This document shows, piece after piece, positions 32,033 to 40,640 of a DNA stretch of 64,000 bases. The notes beneath the pieces were generated by a model. The model did not search any database. It saw nothing but the letters and a program-made list of their open reading frames with translations, and had not been told where the DNA came from. Every line of letters begins with the position of its first letter. The stretch's first letter is position 1. The DNA comes from Kitasatospora terrestris (GTDB taxonomy: Bacteria > Actinomycetota > Actinomycetes > Streptomycetales > Streptomycetaceae). Both the position numbers and the translations under genes were made by a program. Location: contig NZ_BAABIS010000001.1 of NCBI RefSeq assembly GCF_039542905.1, positions 8,308,001 to 8,372,000 on the forward strand, given 5' to 3'.

Positions 32033-33049
32033 TCAGCCGCGAAGGTCGAACACGAGGCGGGCGGCGACCTTGCCGTCCAGGACCTCGGCCATGCACGCGT
32101 TCACGTCGTCCAGGCCGCGCGTCTCGCGAATCACCCGGGTGCGGCCGAGGGCGTGCAGCGCGAACACCTCCGCGAGGTCCTGGCGGGTACCGACGATGGA
32201 GCCGACCACCTTGGTGCCGTTGAGCACCGTGTCGAAGACCGGCAACTGGAGCGTTCCGTCGGCCGGCAGGGCGACGAGAACGAGCGTGCCGCCGCGGCGC
32301 AGCGCCCCGTAGGCGGCGCGGAAGGAGTCGTTGCTGACGGCGAGGGCGATCGCGGCGTCCGCGCCGCCGAGCTCCTGCACTTCCGCCGCGACGTCCTGGA
32401 CCCGGGCGTCGATGACGTGGTCGGCGCCGAGTTCGCGGGCGAGGGCCAGCTTGTCGTCCGTGACGTCGACGGCGACGGTCTCTGCGCCGAAGACCCGGGC
32501 GTACTGGAGGGCGAGGTGGCCGAGACCGCCGATGCCGGAGACGAGCACGCGGGTTCCCGGGCGGGCGCCGGAGACCTTGAGCGCCTTGTAGGTGGTGACC
32601 CCGGCGCAGGTCAGCGGCGCGGCGTCCAGCGGGTCGATCCCGTCGGGGACGGGCACGACGTAGTCGCCGTGCGCAAGGGCGTACTGCGCGTAGGCGCCGT
32701 CCACCGAATAGCCGCTGTTGCGCTGCTCCGTGCAGAGCGTCTCCCAGCCGGAGACGCAGTGGTCACAGTGCCCGCAGGCCTCGGCCAGCCAGGCGATGGC
32801 GACCCGTTGCCCGATGCGCACGTTCCGCACCAGGTCGCCGGCCGCCTCGACGATGCCGACGCCCTCGTGGCCCGGGACGAAGGGCAGGCCGGGTTTGACC
32901 GGCCAGTCGCCGCGGGCGGCGTGGATGTCGGTGTGGCACAGTCCCGAGGCCTCGACCCGCACCAGCACCTGGTGCGGTGCGGGTGCCGGGACCGGACGGT
33001 CCTCGACGGTGAGCGGTGCGGTGAAGTCGTGGACGACAGCGGCCTTCAT
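32033..33049 (-). CDS. adhP: Zinc-dependent alcohol dehydrogenase, AdhP type
   Basis: A 338-residue medium-chain dehydrogenase converting alcohols and aldehydes with NAD(H). Visible are the catalytic zinc ligands in ASGLCHTDIH and PGHEGVG, the structural-zinc cysteines in CGHCDHCVSGWETLC, and the cofactor loop VSGIGGLGHLALQYA. AGGAG precedes the ATG at 33049. It may dispose of reducing power as alcohol, in line with AdhE and phosphoketolase in the same island. An OsdR-box-like motif lies 141 bases upstream (33190-33204). Confidence 0.9.
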   Translation of the reverse strand: MKAAVVHDFTAPLTVEDRPVPAPAPHQVLVRVEASGLCHTDIHAARGDWPVKPGLPFVPGHEGVGIVEAAGDLVRNVRIGQRVAIAWLAEACGHCDHCVSGWETLCTEQRNSGYSVDGAYAQYALAHGDYVVPVPDGIDPLDAAPLTCAGVTTYKALKVSGARPGTRVLVSGIGGLGHLALQYARVFGAETVAVDVTDDKLALARELGADHVIDARVQDVAAEVQELGGADAAIALAVSNDSFRAAYGALRRGGTLVLVALPADGTLQLPVFDTVLNGTKVVGSIVGTRQDLAEVFALHALGRTRVIRETRGLDDVNACMAEVLDGKVAARLVFDLRG

Positions 33050-33189
33050 CGGTACTCCTGCTCTGCGAGACGGCAACGGTTGCGTCATGTTCGTGCGGTT
33101 CGGCAGGCCCGGAAGCCTGCCGGATGCGCAACGTCTTCATCACACCTCCCGGCAGCCGGCGGCCGCTGGGGCCGACGGGTCCCGACCGC

Positions 33190-33204
33190 GGGGCTGATGG
33201 TCCC
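33190..33204. promoter_or_regulatory. OsdR/DosR-box-like motif (GGGGCTGATGGTCCC)
   Basis: Located in the divergent space between adhP and the sensor-kinase gene. The identical 15-mer occurs again at 54094-54108, at the other end of the island. It is similar in shape to the mycobacterial DosR box. Confidence 0.45.
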
Positions 33205-33299
33205 GGGTACACCGGCGGGGGTTCGACGGGTGATCACGCGCCGGTGTTGCCGCTGTCGGGCGGTTCGAGCCTTCCGGCCCGACGCCGGCCGCTCTCTCC

Positions 33300-33480
33300 C
33301 TCCGCTGGGGCAGCCCGGGTGCGGGTCGGTGCCGGGGGTTTCGAGGAGTCCGTCGGTGGAGAGGGCGAGGGTGGCGGTTGGGGGGGGGGCTGGACGGTGG
33401 TGAGGTACTGGGCGCCGGTCTCGATGTCGAGCAGGGGGCCGGGGTCGAGACGGACGGGCCCGGGCGGGTGGCCGGGCGTT
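33300..33480 (-). pseudogene. Remnant of a SpoIIE-type PP2C phosphatase, with a G10 tract at the frameshift
   Basis: Minus-strand frames encode GHPPGPVRLDPGPLLDIETG and AQYLTTVQP, then after a run of ten C (G10 on the plus strand, 33380-33389) ATLALSTDGLLETPGTD. These are consecutive segments of the SpoIIE/RsbU phosphatase domain (the last is normally TLxLYTDGLxE). The two parts are in different frames, joined exactly at the homopolymer. The upstream three quarters of the domain is absent. It lies in the otherwise gene-free stretch 33050-33634. Confidence 0.65.
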
Positions 33481-33634
33481 GCTCGTCGACCGCCGGTGCC
33501 GATCGCCGTGAGTGCGTGTGTGACCTGCGGTCATTCGCCGGTCGCCTCGAAGGGGGCGTGGGGCGGCCACTGTCCCGTTCACACGGGCGTCTGCGAGAAT
33601 CGGCCGGTCGGTGGCCGGGGACGAGGAGGCTCGC

Positions 33635-35347
33635 GTGAGCGGGGACGAGGTGCGGTCGCGGATTCCGCAGCTGCGGTTGGACGAGCTGCTGGAGGAGTTG
33701 CAGGCCAGGATCGACGCCGCTCGCGGTACCCGGGACCGGGTGCACAGCCTGCTGGAGGCGGTGCTGTCGGTGGGCCGGGAGCTGGATCTGACGCAGGTGC
33801 TGCGGCGGATCGTGGAGGCGGCCGCAGCGCTGGTCGACGCCCGGTATGCGGCGCTGGGGGTGATCGGTCCGGACGGCGAATCGCTCTCGCAGTTCCTCAC
33901 CGTGGGCCTGGGCGAGGATGAGATCGCCCAGATCGGGCCCTACCCGACCGGCAAGGGCATCCTCGGCGAGCTGATCCGCCATCCCGAGGCGTTGCGGCTG
34001 GAGGACCTGTCCGCGCATCCGGCTTCGTACGGCTGCCCGGCGCACCACCCGGTGATGCGGACTTTCCTCGGGGTGCCGGTGCGGGTGCGGGAGGAGGTCT
34101 TCGGCAACCTCTACCTGACCGACAAGCGCAACGGGGAGCAGTTCGACGCCGACGACGAGTCGGTGATCGCGACGTTGGCGGTGGCGGCCGGGGTGGCGAT
34201 CGACAATGCGCGGCTGTTCGAGGAGGCGCAGAGGCAGCAGCGGTGGCTGAGCGCGAGCGCGGAGATCACCCGGGGCCTGCTGTCGGGGGCCACCCGCGGC
34301 GAGGTGATGGAGCTGATCGCGCGGCGAACGCTGGAGATCACCGGTGCCGAACTGGTAGACCTGTCCGTGCGCGAGGACGACGGCGACGGGCTGCGCGTCG
34401 AACTGGCCCTGGGCGGCGACCCGTCCGCCCGGTCGGGGATCCACCTCCCGCTGACCGGCACGCTCTCGGGGGAGGCGTTCAGCCTCGGGTCCCCGGTGAC
34501 GACCCTGGACCTGGCGCAGGACCCCCGGCTGACCGGCGGGCCGCGCCGGTTCTCCGGCCAGGGGCCGGCGGTGGCCGTGCCGCTCGGCCGGGCGGACGGA
34601 CAGGTCGAAGGGGTGCTGCTGCTGGCCCGGCCGACCGGGGAGCGGGCCTTCACCGAGCGCGAGATCGGCCCGCTGCTCGGCTTCGCCGATCAGGCCGCTC
34701 TGGCACTGGAGCTGGCGGACCGGCGCCGGGACGCCGAGCAACTGGCCATGCTGGAGGACCGCGACCGGATCGCCCGCGACCTGCACGACCTGGCCATCCA
34801 GAGGCTGTTCGCGACCGGTATGACATTGCAGAGCGCGGCCCGGTTCATCGAGCACCCGGGTGCCTCGGACCGGGTGTTGCGGGCGGTCGGGGATCTGGAC
34901 GAGACGATCAAGATCATCCGTTCGACGATCTTCGGACTGCGGGTGCGAGAGGACTCCGTGGCTCAGGGGCTGCGGTCGCGGGTGGTACGGGTGGTCGAGG
35001 AGGCGCAGGCTGCGCTGGGCTTCGCGCCTCGGCTGAGCATGGAGGGCCTGCTCGACACGGACGTTCCGGGGCAGGTGGCCGATCACGTGGTGGCGGTGCT
35101 GGGCGAGGCGCTGAGCAACGCGGCCCGGCACGCGAAGGCCGGCCGGGTCGAGGTCGCGCTGCGGGCCACCGGTGCCCGGGTGCTGCTGACCGTGCAGGAC
35201 GACGGCGTCGGCATCCCGGAGCAGGGGCGGCGCAGCGGGCTGCGCAACCTGGCCGAGCGCGCTGAGAGCCTGGGCGGCGCGCTGGAGGTGTCCAGTCCGC
35301 CGGAGGGCGGGGCTCGGCTCGTCTGGGCGGTGCCCCTGGAGGGGTGA
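33635..35347 (+). CDS. OsdK/DosS-like sensor histidine kinase with two GAF domains
   Basis: A 570-residue soluble kinase. GAF-A covers about residues 45-190, GAF-B about 210-360, then the HisKA_3 box DRDRIARDLHDLAIQRLF (His384) and the ATPase lid DDGVGIPEQGRRSGLRNL. In GAF-A the segment YGCPAHHPVMRTFLGVPV corresponds to the one carrying the heme-ligand histidine in mycobacterial DosS, so this is probably a heme sensor of O2, NO or CO, or of redox state. GTG 33635 has GGAGG just upstream; GTG 33611 is also in frame. The partner regulator is encoded convergently at 35701. I infer that the pair controls the island. Confidence 0.88.
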   Translation: MSGDEVRSRIPQLRLDELLEELQARIDAARGTRDRVHSLLEAVLSVGRELDLTQVLRRIVEAAAALVDARYAALGVIGPDGESLSQFLTVGLGEDEIAQIGPYPTGKGILGELIRHPEALRLEDLSAHPASYGCPAHHPVMRTFLGVPVRVREEVFGNLYLTDKRNGEQFDADDESVIATLAVAAGVAIDNARLFEEAQRQQRWLSASAEITRGLLSGATRGEVMELIARRTLEITGAELVDLSVREDDGDGLRVELALGGDPSARSGIHLPLTGTLSGEAFSLGSPVTTLDLAQDPRLTGGPRRFSGQGPAVAVPLGRADGQVEGVLLLARPTGERAFTEREIGPLLGFADQAALALELADRRRDAEQLAMLEDRDRIARDLHDLAIQRLFATGMTLQSAARFIEHPGASDRVLRAVGDLDETIKIIRSTIFGLRVREDSVAQGLRSRVVRVVEEAQAALGFAPRLSMEGLLDTDVPGQVADHVVAVLGEALSNAARHAKAGRVEVALRATGARVLLTVQDDGVGIPEQGRRSGLRNLAERAESLGGALEVSSPPEGGARLVWAVPLEG

Positions 35348-35380
35348 TCGTGGCGGGGGTGTGGAGGGTGCGCGGCGCTG

Positions 35381-35609
35381 TCAGGTCCGCGGGGCAAGGG
35401 CGGTGGGCAGGAGGCGGCCGGTCACCCACTCGGGGTGGATCCGGACCGGTGGTGGCCCGCAGCAGCACGCTGCCGTCGTTGTCGAGCCGGTAACGGGTCG
35501 GCAGGACAGTCGGCAGGGCGCCGACGGTGTGGACGACGCGCCCGACCGGTGCTCCGGCCGGCAGGCGCGGACAGGGCCGCTCCTCGAGCGGCGCGGTGTC
35601 AGGTGTCAT
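35381..35609 (-). pseudogene. Remnant of a PNPOx-like flavin-binding protein
   Basis: The 5' part encodes PVGRVVHTVGALPTVLPTRY and RLDNDGSVLLRATT from ATG 35609, the first strands of a pyridoxamine-5'-phosphate-oxidase-like split barrel. The 3' part, in another frame, reads VRIHPEWVTGRLLP and ends at 35381, the usual C-terminus of the same family. The middle 40-50 residues and the frame between them are missing. Proteins of this family are common in DosR-type regulons. Confidence 0.65.
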
Positions 35610-35700
35610 GGCATCGATGGTCGTCCCGGACCGACACGTGAGGGAGGGGCCGCTGGTCCCCCGGCCGGTGGCCGGGTGGCCCGACCGCAGGTGGCAGGTG

Positions 35701-36405
35701 TCAGTGGACGCGTCGGCCGGACGCCTGGTCGTGGGCGGCCAGGGCCTGGGTGGCGAGGACGGCGGCTTGGACACGGCGCTCCACGCCGAGCTTGGCCAGC
35801 AGCCGGGAGATGTGGTTCTTGACGGTCTTCTCGGCGAGGTAGAGGCGCTGGCCGATCTGGCGGTTGGTCAGGCCCTCACCGATCAGCGCGAGGACCTCCC
35901 GCTCGCGGTCCGTGAGCTGCGGGAGGTCGGAGGCCTGCGGGGCGCTGTCGCCGCGAAGGCGGGCCATCAGACGGGTGGCGGCGCCGGGGTCGAGCATGGA
36001 CTGGCCGGCGGCGACCGTGCGCACCGCGGAGACCAGGTCCGTGCCACTGATCTGCTTCAGCACGTATCCCGAGGCGCCGGCCATGATCGAGTCGAGCAGT
36101 GCTTCCTCGTCGTCGAAGGAGGTGAGGATGAGGCAGGCCAGCTCGGGCATGCGCGAGCGCAGCTCGCGGCAGACGGTCACGCCGTCGCCGTCCGGCAGTC
36201 GCATGTCGAGGATCGCCACGTCGGGACGGAGCGCCGGGACCCGCGCGAGTGCCTGTTCGACCGTTGCGGCCTCGCCGATGACGGTCAGGTCGGGTTCGGC
36301 GTCCAACAGGTCGTGCACACCCCGGCGGACCACCTCGTGGTCGTCGAGCAGGAACACCTTCACCGCGTCGGAGCCGCTTGCCCGGTCCGCCGTGCTGTCC
36401 GCCAT
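35701..36405 (-). CDS. OsdR/DosR-like response regulator, LuxR/NarL type
   Basis: A 234-residue regulator. The receiver domain has acidic residues in VFLLDDHEVVRRG, phospho-acceptor Asp67 in AILDMRLPDG and the Lys in GYVLKQISG. The output HTH reads LTDREREVLALIGEGLTNRQIGQRLYLAEKTVKNHISRLL. The close fit to DosR/DevR, including AEKTVKNH, and its position next to a DosS-like kinase make it the likely master regulator of the surrounding hypoxia genes. GGAGAAG precedes the ATG. A palindromic box (36495-36508) 90 bases upstream suggests autoregulation. Confidence 0.9.
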   Translation of the reverse strand: MADSTADRASGSDAVKVFLLDDHEVVRRGVHDLLDAEPDLTVIGEAATVEQALARVPALRPDVAILDMRLPDGDGVTVCRELRSRMPELACLILTSFDDEEALLDSIMAGASGYVLKQISGTDLVSAVRTVAAGQSMLDPGAATRLMARLRGDSAPQASDLPQLTDREREVLALIGEGLTNRQIGQRLYLAEKTVKNHISRLLAKLGVERRVQAAVLATQALAAHDQASGRRVH

Positions 36406-36494
36406 CAACTTCTCCGTACCTGTCTGGACCCGCCACCGGAGCGGGGCGAGTGGAACCGTCGGGCAGCCTGACGCCCGATCCGGCTCGTGCGACA

Positions 36495-36508
36495 GGGCCG
36501 GACGGCCC
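36495..36508. promoter_or_regulatory. OsdR/DosR-box-like motif (GGGCCGGACGGCCC)
   Basis: A 14-bp dyad with arms GGGCC and GGCCC and a 4-bp centre, 90 bp upstream of the response-regulator start. Confidence 0.5.
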
Positions 36509-36554
36509 CATTGTCCCTTCTCTGGCTCATGGGCGGACGGAACCAGCCGAGGGA

Positions 36555-36719
36555 GCCGCGGCGCGGGTCGCGCCGTGCGACTGCGGCATGGACGTTGATG
36601 CTGCGGGTGGCGCGGTCGAAATGGAATCGCCACGGCCGGCAGTTGTGGGGGGAGGGCCCTGCGCTCGCCGCGGTGATGAGTGCCTGCCCGAGTTCGTCGG
36701 CGAGGGGCTGCGGCGTCAT
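36555..36719 (-). pseudogene. 5' fragment of an Acg-type nitroreductase
   Basis: A good ribosome site (GGAGGAAGGA) and ATG 36719 begin an open frame reading ADELGQALITAASAGPSPHN, then CRPWRFHFDRATRSINVHA. This is the N-terminus of the Acg family (Rv2032-like, FMN-binding nitroreductase fold, hypoxia induced in mycobacteria), where PSxHNxQPWRF is characteristic. The family is about 320 residues, but only about 50 remain before the similarity stops in front of the osdR promoter. The frame continues into unrelated sequence. Confidence 0.65.
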
Positions 36720-36790
36720 GGTCGAGCAGTCCTTCCTCCGGGGCCCGAGGCAGGGGTGGAGCGGGTGCGGGGGGCGGAGATACGCCGCTT

Positions 36791-37441
36791 TCAGCTGCTG
36801 CGAGGGCCGTCGGTGCCGGGCTGTCGGGCGGCGCGTCCGGTCCACACGGGTTCCAGCTCGGCCCAGGCGCGCTGCCAGGCGGTGTCGGCTCGGTGGTCCA
36901 GCGATCGCAGGCGCAGTACCAGGCCACTGGCGATGAGGACGAAGAGGAGGCCGATGGCGAGAAGGCCGACGATGACGGCCCTGGAGAAGAGGTCGGCGGT
37001 GCTGGGTGGGGCGGCGGTCAGGCGGCCGGTGTCGTCGGCCCACACGTCGACCGTGGAGCCGGCCCGGGCTCGGTGGCTGAGGTTGACCGTGCCCGTTCGC
37101 TGCTGTCCGGCGGGGTAGGTCCAGGTGGCCGCGGCCTGGTACCGGGCGGCCACGGCGGTGGTCCGGTCGGCAGTCGTGCTGGTGGCGGTGAGCAGGAGCG
37201 CGTCCAGGCGGTGCAGGCGGGACGACGCGGCGGCCGCGCGGTGCTCGGCGGAGTCGAAATGGCTCCAGGCGACGGTGACGCCGAGCACGAGGGCCAGGCC
37301 GGTACCGATGGTGGCGAGGAGCCCGGCCCGGCTGCGGGCCCGGTCCTCGGGTCGGGCCAGCTCATTGCGCTCGGCGCCGAGCGCCCGCCGCAGTCCGCGA
37401 CGCCACGGGCGGACGGGACGGCTGTGGGGAACGTTGGTCAT
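36791..37441 (-). CDS. Rv1733c-like two-helix membrane protein
   Basis: A 216-residue protein. A basic N-terminus (RPVRPWRRGLRRALGAERNE) precedes membrane helix 1 (AGLLATIGTGLALVLGVTVAW), an extracytoplasmic loop of about 100 residues with ATWTYPAGQQRTGTVNLSHR and STVDVWADDTGRL, then helix 2 (AVIVGLLAIGLLFVLIASGLVL) and a cytoplasmic tail. The layout and length match Rv1733c-type proteins of the mycobacterial DosR regulon, whose biochemical role is unknown. GAAGGG precedes the ATG. Confidence 0.8.
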   Translation of the reverse strand: MTNVPHSRPVRPWRRGLRRALGAERNELARPEDRARSRAGLLATIGTGLALVLGVTVAWSHFDSAEHRAAAASSRLHRLDALLLTATSTTADRTTAVAARYQAAATWTYPAGQQRTGTVNLSHRARAGSTVDVWADDTGRLTAAPPSTADLFSRAVIVGLLAIGLLFVLIASGLVLRLRSLDHRADTAWQRAWAELEPVWTGRAARQPGTDGPRSS

Positions 37442-37488
37442 GGTCGGACGGCCCTTCGGTGAGCGGTTGGGAACGGACGGGGGCGGGC

Positions 37489-37611
37489 TCAGCTGTGCGG
37501 GACCACCGCGACCGGGGCCGTGGCGTGGTGCAGTACGGCGTGGGCGACGGGACCGAGTCGCACCCCCGAGGGGTGGCCACCGGCTCGTGGCCCGTGCCTG
37601 GAGAACTCTGC
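37489..37611 (-). pseudogene. C-terminal remnant of a universal stress protein
   Basis: The open minus-strand frame ending at the TGA 37489-37491 reads GVRLGPVAHAVLHHATAPVA and VVPHS, the usual end of tandem-domain universal stress proteins. The same ending occurs in the intact gene at 49962 and the other remnants here. Upstream of about 37600 there is no matching sequence and no start. Confidence 0.6.
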
Positions 37612-37748
37612 CGGTGGCGATCCGACCGGGCCCAGGGACCGACGGGGCCGACGAGTGGGTCAGTGGTCCCTGGCAGCACCGGATCCCGGACAGGTGGGGA
37701 CCGCGGGACCAGTGGGACGCGGGGAGGGGACCGGTGGCGGCGGCAACA

Positions 37749-37762
37749 GGGCCCGATGGCCC
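37749..37762. promoter_or_regulatory. OsdR/DosR-box-like motif (GGGCCCGATGGCCC)
   Basis: Lies 97-110 bases before the antiporter start that opens the arginine deiminase cluster. Two weaker relatives occur close by: GGGACCGACGGGGCC at 37635-37649 and GGGGACCGCGGGACC at 37696-37710. The region 37612-37858 holds no gene. Confidence 0.5.
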
Positions 37763-37858
37763 CTGGGGCGGCCACTGGCCGCGGCCCCAGGATCGTCCCC
37801 GTGAGCGACGGACGCACCGGTGTCCGTCTGCCCGGAGTACACCGCAAAGGAGCAACCG

Positions 37859-39364
37859 ATGTCCGCACACGACCGCGGAAGACCACAGCGGAGCAGTGCA
37901 GCTGACGAGCCGCGAGCAGCGGGAAACGGCTTCGGCCTGCCGGCCGCGACTGCGCTGGTGGTCGGCAGCGTCATCGGCACCGGGGTGTTCGCGCTGCCCT
38001 CCGCGCTCGCGCCGTACGGGCCGATCGCGCTGGTGGCATTCGTGCTGGTGACGATCGGCGCGCTGGCGCTGGCGATGGTCTTCGGGCGGCTGTCGGAGCG
38101 GGTACCCGGGAGCGGTGGGCCGTACGTCTACGCCCGTGGGGCGTTCGGTGAGTTCGCCGGGTTCCTGACCGCCTGGTCGTACTGGATCACCGCCTGGGCC
38201 GGGAACGCGGCCATCGCGGTCGCCTGGGTCGGCTACGTCGAGGTCTTCGTCGACAAGGGGCACCACACCGGGGGGTCGATCGCGATCGCGCTGGCCGGTC
38301 TGTGGCTGCCGGCGATCGTGAACCTGACTGGGATGCGGAACATCGGCGCGTTCCAAGTCGTCACCACGGTCCTGAAGTTCGTGCCGCTGGCGTTCATGGC
38401 GACGGCCGGTCTGCTGTTCGTGAAGTCCGGGAACTTCGGCGCGTTCAACGCGAGCGGTACCTCGGCGCTGGGTGCGGTGTCGGCGGCGGGTGCGATCGCG
38501 CTGTTCAGCTACATCGGCCTGGAGACCGCCTCGGTGGCCGCCGGCCGGGTCAGGGAACCGAAGCGGAACGTGCCGCGGGCGACCGTGTACGGGACGCTGG
38601 CCTGCGCCGCGATCTACCTGCTCGGCACCCTGGCGGTCTTCGGCACCGTCCCGCACGCCCAACTGGGCTCTTCCAACGCGCCGTTCACCGACGCGGTGAA
38701 CAACATCGCCGGCGGCCACTGGGCCGGCAACCTGGTCGCCGCCGCCGCGATCATCTCGGGTCTCGGCGCACTCAACGGCTGGACCCTGATCTGCGCCGAG
38801 ATGCCGATGGCAGCAGCCCGCGACGGGCTCTTCCCGGCCGCCTTCACCGGCACCCGTGGGCGCGGCGAGGTACCGGCCTTCGGCATCGTCTCGGCCACGG
38901 TCCTGGCCTCGGTGCTGACCGTCGTCAGCTACACCCGCTTCACCAGGGTGTTCACCGAGATCGTGCTGCTGAGCGTACTCACCGCGGTGATCCCGTACCT
39001 GGTCTCGGCGGCGGCGCAGCTGTACTGGCTGGTGGTGCGCGGCCGCCGGGAGCTGGAGCGGCGGCGCTTCGTCCGCGACGTCGCCGTCGCGCTGCTCGCC
39101 CTGGTCTTCTCGTACTGGTCGATCCAGGGCAGCGGCTACCAGACCGTCTACTACGGCCTGTTCGCCATCCTGCTCGGCATCCCCGTCTACATCTGGCTCA
39201 AGCGCCCGAGCACCGCGGCGCGGACCACCGCCCTGGCGGGGCCCACCGAGGTCGAGCCTGCGGTCCCCGCCGCTGTGCCACTGCCGAAGGCGGCCCGCAC
39301 CGGCCGCCCGGTGGGCCTGCCGACCATCATGCGCCGCGCACTGGCCACGCGTCACCAGCACTGA
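37859..39364 (+). CDS. APC-family arginine/ornithine-type antiporter
   Basis: A 501-residue membrane protein with about 12 helices. Helix 1 carries the APC substrate motif VVGSVIGTGVFALPSALA, and the loop RVPGSGGPYVYARGAFGEFAGF is typical of AdiC/ArcD-like exchangers. It is followed after 22 bases by arginine deiminase, then arcB and arcC. It most likely imports arginine in exchange for ornithine, making the pathway self-sustaining. AAAGGAG lies 6 bases before the ATG. Confidence 0.85.
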   Translation: MSAHDRGRPQRSSAADEPRAAGNGFGLPAATALVVGSVIGTGVFALPSALAPYGPIALVAFVLVTIGALALAMVFGRLSERVPGSGGPYVYARGAFGEFAGFLTAWSYWITAWAGNAAIAVAWVGYVEVFVDKGHHTGGSIAIALAGLWLPAIVNLTGMRNIGAFQVVTTVLKFVPLAFMATAGLLFVKSGNFGAFNASGTSALGAVSAAGAIALFSYIGLETASVAAGRVREPKRNVPRATVYGTLACAAIYLLGTLAVFGTVPHAQLGSSNAPFTDAVNNIAGGHWAGNLVAAAAIISGLGALNGWTLICAEMPMAAARDGLFPAAFTGTRGRGEVPAFGIVSATVLASVLTVVSYTRFTRVFTEIVLLSVLTAVIPYLVSAAAQLYWLVVRGRRELERRRFVRDVAVALLALVFSYWSIQGSGYQTVYYGLFAILLGIPVYIWLKRPSTAARTTALAGPTEVEPAVPAAVPLPKAARTGRPVGLPTIMRRALATRHQH

Positions 39365-39386
39365 ACCCGCCGAGGAGCACCCACCC

Positions 39387-40610
39387 ATGTCCACCCTGCG
39401 TGTCGATTCCGAGGCGGGACGCCTGCGCCAGGTGATCCTGCACCGCCCGGGACTGGAACTGTCCCGGCTGACCCCGCGCAACGTCGACGAGCTGCTCTTC
39501 GACGACATCCTGTGGGCCAAGCGCGCCCGTGAGGAGCACGACGCCTTCGCCCAGGTGCTGCGCGACCACCGCGTACACGTCCACCACTACGCCGACCTGC
39601 TCGCCGAGACGCTCGACCTGGCGCCGGCCCGGGCCTGGCTGCTGGGCCAGGTCGTCACCCCCGCGACCGTCGGACCGGCCCTGGTGGAGCCGGTCCATGA
39701 GCTCTGCCGGCAGCTCGACGGCACGACACTGGCCGAATACCTGATCGGCGGCGTTCTCAAGACCGATCTGCCGCTGCGCAGCCCGCACAGCCTGGCCTGG
39801 CACACCCTCGAAGACCAGGACTTCGCCCTGCCGCCGCTGCCCAACCACCTGTTCCCGCGCGACAACTCCTGCTGGATCGGAGGGCGTTACAGCCTCAACC
39901 CGATGGCGAAGGCCGCGCGCCGCCGGGAGACGCTGCACACGGCCGCGATCTACCGCTTCCACCCGCTGTTCGCCGAAACCGCTCCGCCGCTGTTGGACGG
40001 CACCGCCACGGCCCCGGGCCTGAGCCTGGAGGGCGGCGACGTCCACGTGATCGCCCCGGGCGTGGTGATGGTCGGCATGGGCGAGCGCACCACCGCCCAG
40101 GCCGTCGAAGCCCTCGCCCAGCAGCTGTTCCTGACCGGCACCGCGCACCGGCTGATCGCGGTGCGCCTCCCGGAGAGCCGGGCGTTCATGCACCTGGACA
40201 CCGTCATGACGATGATCGACCGCGACGCCTTCGCGCTCTACCCGGGCCTGGCCGACCGGCTGCGCTCCTGGACCCTCACCCCCAGCCCCGAACGGACCGC
40301 CGGATTCGACGTCACCCCGGACACCGACCTCGCCGCCTCCCTGGCCGAGGCGCTCGGCCTGGACAAGGTCCGCTTCCTCTCCGCCGAGCAGGACGACCGC
40401 GCCGCCGAACGCGAGCAGTGGGACGACGGCAGCAACTTCCTCGCTCTCGAACCCGGCGTCGTCGTCGGCTACGAGCGCAACACCACCACCAACACCTACC
40501 TGCGCAGGCAAGGCATCGAGATCGTCACCATCGCCGGCTCCGAGCTCGGCCGCGGCCGCGGGGGCCCGCGCTGCATGAGCTGCCCGATCCAGCGCGACCC
40601 AGCCACCTGA
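39387..40610 (+). CDS. arcA: Arginine deiminase
   Basis: A 407-residue cytoplasmic enzyme hydrolysing arginine to citrulline and ammonia. Visible: the start of the fold VDSEAGRLRQVILHRPG, the Asp region NHLFPRDNSCWIGG, His/Glu in LEGGDVHVI and HLDTVMTMID, and the nucleophile Cys396 in GGPRCMSCPI. The length is the usual 400-410. It is the first enzyme of the ATP-forming arginine deiminase route, with the antiporter upstream and arcB 30 bases downstream. Confidence 0.95.
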   Translation: MSTLRVDSEAGRLRQVILHRPGLELSRLTPRNVDELLFDDILWAKRAREEHDAFAQVLRDHRVHVHHYADLLAETLDLAPARAWLLGQVVTPATVGPALVEPVHELCRQLDGTTLAEYLIGGVLKTDLPLRSPHSLAWHTLEDQDFALPPLPNHLFPRDNSCWIGGRYSLNPMAKAARRRETLHTAAIYRFHPLFAETAPPLLDGTATAPGLSLEGGDVHVIAPGVVMVGMGERTTAQAVEALAQQLFLTGTAHRLIAVRLPESRAFMHLDTVMTMIDRDAFALYPGLADRLRSWTLTPSPERTAGFDVTPDTDLAASLAEALGLDKVRFLSAEQDDRAAEREQWDDGSNFLALEPGVVVGYERNTTTNTYLRRQGIEIVTIAGSELGRGRGGPRCMSCPIQRDPAT

Positions 40611-40640
40611 CATCGAGCGTCATCCAAGGAGCAGACCGTC

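Noticed and set aside
33085..33634. A full gene in the space between adhP and the sensor kinase
   Set aside because: Only broken phosphatase segments in two frames are visible, with no start codon or continuous frame.
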